5,091 nt of DNA from the NCBI GenBank assembly GCA_002770955.1, contig PCUH01000121.1:251-5341 (forward strand). The letters run 5' to 3'. This document shows, piece by piece, positions 1 to 5,091 of this stretch. The translations under genes and the position numbers were made by a program. Under the pieces are notes generated by a model, which was not told the origin of the DNA, ran no database searches, and saw only the letters and a program-made list of their open reading frames with translations. The DNA comes from Flavobacteriales bacterium CG18_big_fil_WC_8_21_14_2_50_32_9. Lineage in GTDB: Bacteria > Bacteroidota > Bacteroidia > Flavobacteriales_E > Vicingaceae. Each line of letters starts with the position of its first letter. The stretch's first letter is position 1.

Positions 1-1103
1 TAACCAACATTCTACTTGAGGATGGCTCAACCGTTGAGAAAAATCAAGTGATTGCAGAAATGGAAAATCCTGTAACGCAAAACGGAATTGAATTTTTAAA
101 AAGTTATGTATTGGAAATTAGAAGTTATTTAAAGTCAAGTAAAAATGAATTGCCTTTAATAACCGAAAATCATGTTTTTGGAGCAATGCAAACTAACTTT
201 AATGAACTACAAAAAAACTTGAAAAACTATGATGAACAGATTAAAAATACATATAATACTTCTAAAATTAGCAACCTAAAGAAAAAGAAACAACAATATC
301 AAATATTAATTGCTATTTCTATCAAGCAATTGGCTTTAATCAAACAGAAATTGATAAATGCAGAAGATAAATACTTGGCTAATACAAATTTATACAAGAA
401 AGGGGTAATCTCAAAAATGGATTTTTATAATGAAGAAACTGCTTTTCGCCAAAAACAAATGGATGTAGAAAATGCGAAAAGAACAACCACCGACCAACAA
501 ATTACCTTACTCAACTTAGCCCAAGAATTAAGCGATTTAGAATTTCAGTACTATGAAAACGAACGTATATTAGCAAACAACATTCAAGCAAATTTATTAG
601 AAATAGAGAACGGAATCGAGAATTGGCAACAAAACTTTTCGTTTGTTGCCCCTGTTTCTGGTAAATTAGTTTGGTTAGAAAAAATACATCAAAATCAATT
701 TATTGAAGTAGGTAAATCGCTGTTTGCAATTACTACTAATAACGAAAAATTCATTGCTTTAGCGACCATTCCTGCTACTGGATTCGGTAAGATACAAACA
801 GGTCAAAAAGCTAGAATAAAACTCAATAATTATCCAACTTACGAATTTGGACATTTGGAAGGAATTGTTTCAAAACTGACTGAAATTCCTAATGAGAATA
901 CCTATCAAGTGGAAATAACTTTAAAAAATGGCATGACCAGCTCGTACAACAAGTTATTAGCCTTTACTCCCGAAATGACTGGTACAGCAGAAATTGTTAC
1001 GGATGATTTGAGAGTTATACAACGTATTTTTAACCAATTCAATAAACTATTTGACAGAAATTCCAATCCCAATGCTTCTGTGTCAAACTCATCATCAAAC
1101 TAA
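1..1103 (+). CDS. HlyD-family membrane fusion (adaptor) protein, 5'-truncated by window edge
   Basis: This is the periplasmic adaptor of a tripartite exporter, which links an inner-membrane transporter to a TolC-like outer-membrane channel. The frame is open to the window edge (first full codon at 3-5), so the GTG at 48 is an internal Val, not a start; 366 residues are visible. Residues 1-25 (LLEDGSTVEKNQVIAEMENP) are the first half of a lipoyl/biotinyl-like domain. About 75-210 is a Lys/Gln/Asn/Glu-rich alpha-helical hairpin, and about 212-244 (FVAPVSGKL...VGKSLFAI) is the second lipoyl half. A beta-barrel follows, then a region with EMTGTAEIVTDDLRVIQRIF and an Asn/Ser-rich tail. The hairpin tip LYKKGVISKMDF keeps the Leu (130) and Ser (137) of the AcrA-type RLS motif but has Ala at the Arg position (126). 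The N-terminal membrane anchor is outside the window. The sequence style resembles adaptors paired with peptidase-containing ABC (bacteriocin-type) exporters; that partner is inferred. The family call is firm, the substrate unknown. Confidence 0.9.
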   Translation, partial: TNILLEDGSTVEKNQVIAEMENPVTQNGIEFLKSYVLEIRSYLKSSKNELPLITENHVFGAMQTNFNELQKNLKNYDEQIKNTYNTSKISNLKKKKQQYQILIAISIKQLALIKQKLINAEDKYLANTNLYKKGVISKMDFYNEETAFRQKQMDVENAKRTTTDQQITLLNLAQELSDLEFQYYENERILANNIQANLLEIENGIENWQQNFSFVAPVSGKLVWLEKIHQNQFIEVGKSLFAITTNNEKFIALATIPATGFGKIQTGQKARIKLNNYPTYEFGHLEGIVSKLTEIPNENTYQVEITLKNGMTSSYNKLLAFTPEMTGTAEIVTDDLRVIQRIFNQFNKLFDRNSNPNASVSNSSSN

Positions 1104-1153
1104 AATTACCAATAAGATAATTTGCATAATTCAGTATTATATTCTCAAATTTG

Positions 1154-1161
1154 TATCTTTG
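1154..1161 (+). promoter_or_regulatory. Bacteroidota-type -7 promoter element for frr (TATCTTTG)
   Basis: TATCTTTG matches the TAnnTTTG -7 consensus of the Bacteroidota primary sigma factor. It ends 31 nt before the frr ATG, which would leave a leader of roughly 25 nt. No TTG lies at the usual 17-23 nt upstream spacing; the nearest TTTG (1121-1124) is 29 nt away, so the -33 half is weak or absent. The leader is A/T-rich with no Shine-Dalgarno sequence, as is usual in this phylum. The element implies that frr, and perhaps kbl, is transcribed independently of the upstream adaptor gene. Confidence 0.6.
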
Positions 1162-1192
1162 AACTCAAAATAAAAAATTCGAATACTAAACT

Positions 1193-1756
1193 ATGAACGA
1201 AGATTTAGAATTTATTCTCGATACAGCAAAAGAAGCAATGAATGCTGCATTAGCTCATCTTGATACCCAATTAATGAAAGTTAGAGCTGGAAAAGCAACA
1301 CCTATGATGCTAACCAGTGTAATGGTTAACTACTATGGAGCAAGCACCCCTCTCAATCAGGTTGCAAATGTAACTGCTCTTGATGGACGAACACTTACTG
1401 TGCAAGCTTGGGAAAAATCAATGTTAGAAGAAATTCAAAAAGGAATTACCAACGCTAATTTAGGATTAAACCCACAAAATAATGGCGAAATGATTATCAT
1501 TAATGTGCCAACTCCTACAGAAGAACGCAGAAGAGACCTTTCTAAACAAGCAAAAGCAGAAGGTGAACACGCTAAAATTGGTGTAAGAAATGCCCGAAAA
1601 GAAGCTAATGATGAAATTAAAAAACTCAAAAATGACGGGCTAAGTGAAGATGATGCAAAAAATGCTGAAGATGAGGTGCAAGAAATTACCAATACTTTTA
1701 TAGCTAAAGTGGATGCACTTATTGCCGCTAAGGAAAAAGATATCATGACCGTTTAA
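1193..1756 (+). CDS. frr: Ribosome recycling factor
   Basis: RRF acts in the cytoplasm with EF-G to split post-termination ribosomes so that the subunits can be reused. The 187-residue product has the normal family length (E. coli about 185) and aligns along its whole length. The N-terminal helix holds the signature around residues 27-38 (LMKVRAGKATPM, cf. KIRTGRASP). The beta-rich hinge domain includes YYGASTPLNQVANVT (47-61) and LGLNPQNNGEMI (90-101). The long helices carry PTPTEERRRDLSK (106-118) and VRNARKEAND (131-140), with the conserved Arg at 132. The ATG at 1193 gives the standard N-terminus and sits 32 nt after the TATCTTTG element. In many bacteria frr follows pyrH; here its upstream neighbour is a secretion adaptor. 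kbl begins 57 nt downstream with no terminator visible between them. It appears intact and is expected to be essential. Confidence 0.98.
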   Translation: MNEDLEFILDTAKEAMNAALAHLDTQLMKVRAGKATPMMLTSVMVNYYGASTPLNQVANVTALDGRTLTVQAWEKSMLEEIQKGITNANLGLNPQNNGEMIIINVPTPTEERRRDLSKQAKAEGEHAKIGVRNARKEANDEIKKLKNDGLSEDDAKNAEDEVQEITNTFIAKVDALIAAKEKDIMTV

Positions 1757-1813
1757 AAGTGAACAATCTATTCCACTGCAAGAATTTCTAATCTCTAATT
1801 TAAAATTTCACAG

Positions 1814-3001
1814 ATGTACGGAAAAATACAACAAGAACTACAAGCAGAATTAAAAAACATTGAAGCTGCTGGTTTATATAAAAAAGAACGCATCATTACT
1901 ACTCCAATGGGAGCAGAAGTGAAAGTAAGCACAGGCGAAGAAGTAATTATTATGTGTGCCAATAATTACCTTGGTTTATCTTCCCATCCAAAAGTAATTG
2001 AAGGAGCAAAAAAAGCATTAGACACGCACGGTTACGGAATGTCATCTGTTCGATTTATATGCGGAACTCAAGACATTCATAAACAATTAGAACAAAAAAT
2101 TGCTGCCTTTTTAGGTATGGAAGATACTATTTTATATGCAGCAGCTTTTGATGCCAATGGAGGTGTTTTTGAACCTTTATTTGGAGAAAACGATGCCATT
2201 ATTTCTGATGAATTAAACCATGCTTCTATTATTGATGGCGTTCGTTTGTGCAAAGCTGTTCGTTATCGTTATAAAAATAGCGATATGAATGATTTGGAAG
2301 AACAACTAAAAAAAGCTCAAGCCCAACATAATCGTATTATTGTTACTGACGGTGTTTTTTCTATGGATGGCTATGTTGCTAAGCTGGATGAAATATGCAA
2401 TTTAGCTGAAAAGTATGATGCTTTAGTAATGGTAGATGATTCGCATGCTACAGGATTTATTGGAAAAAAAGGAAAAGGAACTCACGAATTAAAAAATGTA
2501 ATGGGAAGAGTAGATATCATTACTTCTACATTAGGAAAAGCGTTAGGTGGTGCTATGGGTGGCTTCACCTCTGGAAAGCAAGAAGTAATAGATATGTTGC
2601 GACAACGCTCTAGACCTTATTTATTCTCTAACTCCTTATCTCCTGCTATTGTTGGAGCAGCTATAGAAGTCTTTAATTTATTAGAAGCCTCTACGGAGTT
2701 AAGAGATAAATTAGAACAAAACATCGCTTATTTTAAGGCTGGAGTGAAGAAAATAGGCTTAGAAATTCGTGATGGCGATTCAGCCATTGTTCCTGTGATG
2801 CTGTATGATGCTAAATTAGCTCAGGAGTTTGCAAATAAACTCTTAGCGGAAGGCATTTATGCTATTGGATTTTTCTATCCTGTAGTACCTAAAGACTTAG
2901 CACGAATTAGAGTGCAACTTTCTGCAGCACATACTACTGCTCAATTAGACAAAGCCATTGCTGCTTTTGAAAAAGTAGGAAAAGAGTTGGGTGTGATTTA
3001 A
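1814..3001 (+). CDS. kbl: Glycine C-acetyltransferase (2-amino-3-ketobutyrate CoA ligase)
   Basis: This PLP enzyme of the alpha-oxoamine synthase family interconverts glycine plus acetyl-CoA and 2-amino-3-oxobutyrate plus CoA, the second step of threonine breakdown after threonine dehydrogenase. The 395 residues match the family length (E. coli 398). Visible landmarks are NNYLGLSSHP (50-59), SSVRFICGTQDIHKQLE (77-93), FDANGG (112-117), NHASIIDG with the ring-stacking His136, VMVDDSHATGF with Asp208 and His211 (PLP contacts), and STLGKALGGAMGG with the Schiff-base Lys242. RQRSRPYLFSNSLSPAIV (263-280) is also typical. The FICGTQDIH and FDANGG segments favour Kbl over the related serine palmitoyltransferase and 8-amino-7-oxononanoate synthase (BioF). 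The ATG at 1814 gives the usual MYGKIQQELQ-type N-terminus; there is no Shine-Dalgarno sequence and no clear promoter in the 57-nt gap after frr, so read-through from frr is plausible. No tdh gene is adjacent within the window. Confidence 0.96.
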   Translation: MYGKIQQELQAELKNIEAAGLYKKERIITTPMGAEVKVSTGEEVIIMCANNYLGLSSHPKVIEGAKKALDTHGYGMSSVRFICGTQDIHKQLEQKIAAFLGMEDTILYAAAFDANGGVFEPLFGENDAIISDELNHASIIDGVRLCKAVRYRYKNSDMNDLEEQLKKAQAQHNRIIVTDGVFSMDGYVAKLDEICNLAEKYDALVMVDDSHATGFIGKKGKGTHELKNVMGRVDIITSTLGKALGGAMGGFTSGKQEVIDMLRQRSRPYLFSNSLSPAIVGAAIEVFNLLEASTELRDKLEQNIAYFKAGVKKIGLEIRDGDSAIVPVMLYDAKLAQEFANKLLAEGIYAIGFFYPVVPKDLARIRVQLSAAHTTAQLDKAIAAFEKVGKELGVI

Positions 3002-3020
3002 GGTGAGTTCAGGATAACAA

Positions 3021-3126
3021 TAAAGTTTCTGTATTTTGTTACATTGAGTGTCCCGCACTATTGAGGGATGTATCGAAATAGGCAAAATACTTTGTTCTTA
3101 CTTCGATAAACTCAGTATAAACTTTA
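3021..3126. repeat. Degenerate intergenic inverted repeat
   Basis: The outer arms TAAAGTTT (3021-3028) and AAACTTTA (3119-3126) are exact complements. Further in, ATTGAG (3043-3048) faces CTCAGT (3111-3116) with one mismatch, TATCGAA (3071-3077) faces TTCGATA (3102-3108) exactly, and CAAA (3083-3086) faces TTTG (3091-3094) at the loop. The left arm is longer and contains a small TCCC...GGGA hairpin (3051-3067). The CATTGAG...TATCGAAAT / TTCGATA...CTCAG wording resembles a family of intergenic palindromes I recall from Bacteroidota genomes; that link is from memory. The asymmetric arms suggest a decayed copy. Confidence 0.6.
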
Positions 3127-3131
3127 CAAAA

Positions 3132-3314
3132 AAGGGGTACAAAGATTTTCACTAACTGTTTTCACTACTAACCAAATAATGTGGCTAAAGCCAAATGAGT
3201 TGAGTACGATTTAATACCCCGACCTTAAGGTCGGGGCTATAAAACCAAACCAAGAAACGGCTTTAGCCACATCAAATTATTTTACTCGATTAGTAGAGAT
3301 TATTTTTACCCCTT
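3132..3314. repeat. Nested inverted-repeat element (REP/MITE-like)
   Basis: Three levels of inverted symmetry share one centre. The outermost is AAGGGGTA (3132-3139) against TACCCCTT (3307-3314). The middle is a 14-nt exact pair, ATGTGGCTAAAGCC (3179-3192) and its complement (3259-3272). The inner is a perfect 20-bp palindrome at 3217-3236. Between these, the arms are partly similar: ACTAA-type words sit outside the 14-mer, and AAATAAT lies beside it on the left while ATTATTT lies a few bases out on the right. The element carries no gene. A non-autonomous mobile or REP-like unit is my inference; a folded RNA or terminator is the alternative. The right terminus overlaps the stop codon of the elaA-like gene. 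Confidence 0.75.
3217..3236. repeat. Perfect 20-bp GC-rich palindrome, possible bidirectional terminator stem
   Basis: CCCCGACCTT is followed immediately by its exact reverse complement, so either strand's transcript could form a strong stem with a small terminal loop. It is markedly more GC-rich than its surroundings. It lies between converging genes, where it could help stop both transcripts. However, the flanks read CTATAAAA on one side and TATTAAAT on the other strand rather than a T-run, so a terminator role is uncertain. It is also the core of the larger nested repeat. Confidence 0.7.
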
Positions 3315-3762
3315 AACTTCGTATCATCGCAATATGCGGAATATCATCTTCTAAATAGCCTTCCCCTATAGGTAGAAAACCATATTTTTTATAAAATGCT
3401 ACTAAATATTGTTGTGCAGATATTTTTATAGGTGTTTTTCCAAATTTATGTTCAATAAACTGCAAACATTGCAACATCAGTTGATGAGCAACATCTTTTC
3501 CTCTTTTGTTTTTTTCTACAGCTACCCTTCCAATAGAAACTTGCGGATAACTGATGTTGTGAGGTAAAATTCGTGCTACAGCAACGATTTCATTTTTTAA
3601 GAATCCCATCACATGATAAGCATGTTTATCTTTCTCATCTACTTCTTGATAAGGACAATTTTGTTCTACCACAAAAATTTTTGTACGTAAATAATAAACA
3701 TCAAACAGTTCCTCTAAAGAAAGTTGATTAAACGCAGCTATTTTCCATTCTACTTTCTCCAT
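3313..3762 (-). CDS. elaA: ElaA-like GNAT-family N-acetyltransferase
   Basis: This is a predicted cytoplasmic acetyl-CoA-dependent acetyltransferase; its substrate is unknown. The 149 residues match ElaA length (E. coli about 153) and follow it throughout. LRTKIFVVEQNCPYQEVDEKD (25-45) is the ElaA hallmark (FVVEQNCPYQ is identical in E. coli as I recall it). ARIL (63-66) and IGRVAVEKNKRGKDVAHQLM (77-96) form the acetyl-CoA-binding beta4-alpha3 region, with KRGKDVA as the pyrophosphate loop. Further landmarks are the AQ pair (116-117), FYKKYGF (123-129) and EDDIPHIAM (138-146), again ElaA-specific. The ATG at 3760-3762 lies inside the end of recQ (ATGGAGAAAGTAG, 13-nt overlap in another frame), which suggests translational coupling; no separate promoter or Shine-Dalgarno sequence is visible. 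The stop codon (3313-3315) coincides with the edge of the downstream nested repeat. Confidence 0.93.
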   Translation of the reverse strand: MEKVEWKIAAFNQLSLEELFDVYYLRTKIFVVEQNCPYQEVDEKDKHAYHVMGFLKNEIVAVARILPHNISYPQVSIGRVAVEKNKRGKDVAHQLMLQCLQFIEHKFGKTPIKISAQQYLVAFYKKYGFLPIGEGYLEDDIPHIAMIRS

Positions 3763-5091
3763 TCTAATAAATTTTCAGCATTGGTTTTTATTTTTTTATT
3801 ATCAACCAACCATTGCAACACTTTAATGGTTTTATCTTCTCTAATACCTTGCACTGCATTTACCAATTGGGTTAATGTCATTGGTGTTTTTTGCAATAAT
3901 TGTTTAAGTTGATCCGAAACATTAGAAAATTCAATATCACTTAATTCCAATTTATTTCGTTCCAAACAAACATCACAGACTCCACATCTAAACGTATCTT
4001 TTTCACCAAAATAAGCCAATAAAATTTGGCTTCGACATTTGTGTAACGTGCTAGAATAATAAATCACACTTTCCATTTTTTTGATAGCAATTTCTTTTCG
4101 TTCCTTATAATTTTGTGGAGAAATCCGAATATCATTCACATTCAATCGCTCTGTAGTGTAGGTAATTTGAGGTAAATTGGTTTGTTTTATATAATCAATC
4201 ACGTTAATGTTGTGCAAATAAGAAAGTCCGTTAACTACCTTGTCTTTAGTAGTTGAAAGACGTTTTGCTAATTCAAACTCATCAATTTTTGAATAATTTT
4301 CGAATAATCCAGTATAAGAACGCAATAAGGTTTTAATAAACAAATCGAATTTTGTATTTTTTACTTGAAATTCATACAAATCATCTTTACTAATTTCAAT
4401 TTTAATGCGAGAAGGAGTAAAGTTGGCTTCCGATAAAATAAGGTAACCTTCTCTCTCTAAAAATTTCAAACAATTAAAAACTGCTGTTACTTGCATATTG
4501 TATTGAGTACTAAATGTTGAGATATTAAAATTATAACTTTCATTGTAAGCTGAACCTATAGGAATCTGGAAGAAATTTGCCAATGCTTGATACACTTGTT
4601 TTATCGCATCAATTGGAGGAAAACTACTAATAATTCGTTGTTCTAAATCCATTCTGTCTGATTCTTGAACCAACAAAACAGCATAGGCTTTTTTTTCGTC
4701 ACGACCTGCACGACCAGCTTCCTGAAAATAGGCTTCCAAAGAGTCTGGCAAATCCAAATGAACAACAGTTCGCACATCAGGTTTGTCAATACCCATTCCA
4801 AAAGCATTGGTAGAAACAATTACACGTGTTCTATTTTCTATCCAATTGTGTTGTTTTTTGTTTCGCTCTTCATTGGTTAATCCTGCATGATAAAAATCGG
4901 CTGATACATTGTTTTGATAAAGAAACTGAGCAATTTCTCTGGTTTTTTTTCTACTTCTTACATACACTGCAGATGTTCCTTTTATGGAGTTTAAAACCTT
5001 CAACAATCTCCCTAATTTGTCTTCTTCATTAAGTACCACATAAGATAAATTTTTTCGCTCAAAACTTTTTTGAAGCACAAACTCTTTCTTA
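3750..5091 (-). CDS. recQ: RecQ-family ATP-dependent DNA helicase, N-terminus outside window
   Basis: This is a superfamily-2 3'-5' DNA helicase of recombination and replication repair. The frame runs open to the window edge, so the GTG at 5078 is an internal Val; 446 residues are visible, counted from codon 5090-5088. Roughly 200 N-terminal residues, including Walker A and DEAH, are missing. Visible in order are SFERKNLSYVV, motif IV-like AVYVRSRKKT (41-50), FYHAGL (66-71), motif V VIVSTNAFGMGIDKPDVR (90-107) and motif VI QEAGRAGRD (123-131). The zinc cluster is Cys352-x16-Cys369-x2-Cys372-x2-Cys375 in CRSQILLAYFGE...CGVCDVC, with the same spacing as E. coli RecQ. Motif VI and the first Cys are about 220 residues apart versus about 50 in E. 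coli, so an extra, possibly winged-helix region lies between. The 71-residue tail after the cluster shows a short helical segment and no recognisable HRDC domain. It is transcribed with the overlapping elaA-like gene. Confidence 0.94.
   Translation of the reverse strand, partial: KKEFVLQKSFERKNLSYVVLNEEDKLGRLLKVLNSIKGTSAVYVRSRKKTREIAQFLYQNNVSADFYHAGLTNEERNKKQHNWIENRTRVIVSTNAFGMGIDKPDVRTVVHLDLPDSLEAYFQEAGRAGRDEKKAYAVLLVQESDRMDLEQRIISSFPPIDAIKQVYQALANFFQIPIGSAYNESYNFNISTFSTQYNMQVTAVFNCLKFLEREGYLILSEANFTPSRIKIEISKDDLYEFQVKNTKFDLFIKTLLRSYTGLFENYSKIDEFELAKRLSTTKDKVVNGLSYLHNINVIDYIKQTNLPQITYTTERLNVNDIRISPQNYKERKEIAIKKMESVIYYSSTLHKCRSQILLAYFGEKDTFRCGVCDVCLERNKLELSDIEFSNVSDQLKQLLQKTPMTLTQLVNAVQGIREDKTIKVLQWLVDNKKIKTNAENLLEWRK

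Larger units (their letters stand above)
3002..3312. other. Convergent intergenic region filled by inverted repeats
   Basis: This 311-nt stretch lies between the 3' ends of kbl (+) and the elaA-like gene (-). I see no credible coding frame, promoter or RNA gene. Nearly all of it is occupied by two adjacent imperfect inverted repeats, at 3021-3126 and 3132-3314, annotated separately. Any termination of the two converging transcripts would have to occur here, but neither strand shows a classical GC-rich hairpin followed directly by a run of T. Confidence 0.85.

Noticed and set aside
48..50. GTG as start codon of the adaptor gene
   Set aside because: The frame is open upstream to the window edge and the upstream residues complete the lipoyl-domain motif, so this Val is internal.
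1435..1746. 103-residue minus-strand open frame rich in Ser, Ala, Leu and Phe
   Set aside because: It lies wholly antisense to the well-conserved frr coding sequence and its composition is a mirror of the Lys/Glu/Ala-rich frr codons; no recognisable family.
1757..1813. Separate promoter for kbl
   Set aside because: No TAnnTTTG element is present in the 57-nt gap; the AT-rich sequence alone is not evidence.
3217..3245. Classical intrinsic terminator for kbl
   Set aside because: The stem is excellent but is followed by CTATAAAACC rather than a T-run, so only a tentative terminator role is noted.
3021..3314. CRISPR array
   Set aside because: The repeats are inverted pairs around single centres, not direct repeats separated by uniform spacers, and there are no cas genes in the window.
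3724..3912. 62-residue plus-strand open frame
   Set aside because: It is antisense to the elaA-like start and the recQ end, both strongly supported by conserved motifs; no family resemblance.
4665..5032. Two overlapping plus-strand open frames (4665-4880 and 4826-5032)
   Set aside because: Both are antisense to RecQ motifs IV-VI; their Phe/Leu-rich sequence is the complement of Lys/Glu/Asn codons, not evidence of membrane proteins.
5076..5078. GTG (minus strand) as start codon of recQ
   Set aside because: The frame continues to the window edge and the protein would lack helicase motifs I-III; the true start is outside.

Overview
The window is AT-rich DNA most consistent with a Bacteroidota (Flavobacteriia-like) chromosome. 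The evidence is a TAnnTTTG-type -7 promoter element upstream of frr, A/T-rich leaders without Shine-Dalgarno sequences, protein sequences typical of that phylum, and intergenic inverted repeats of a style I associate with it. The genus cannot be fixed from the sequence alone.

Layout. Positions 1-1103 (+) hold the 3' part of a HlyD-family membrane fusion (adaptor) protein; its start lies outside the window. After an 89-nt gap carrying a promoter element comes frr (1193-1756, +, ribosome recycling factor). A further 57 nt on is kbl (1814-3001, +, glycine C-acetyltransferase). A 311-nt convergent intergenic region (3002-3312) is filled by two adjacent imperfect inverted-repeat structures: a degenerate one (3021-3126) and a nested, better preserved one (3132-3314) with a perfect 20-bp GC-rich palindrome at its centre. 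On the minus strand, a recQ-family helicase gene (3750-5091, 5' end outside the window) is followed, with a 13-nt overlap, by an elaA-like GNAT acetyltransferase gene (3313-3762).

How the genes relate. The plus-strand genes are functionally unrelated: a secretion adaptor (probably the end of an ABC-type export locus to the left), a translation factor and a threonine/glycine enzyme. recQ and the elaA-like gene look translationally coupled, but no shared pathway is evident.

No new defence system, CRISPR array, tRNA/rRNA or intact transposase gene is visible. The items most worth a second look are the paired intergenic repeats and the domain layout of the RecQ protein, which has about 170 extra residues between helicase motif VI and the zinc cluster and no HRDC-like tail.
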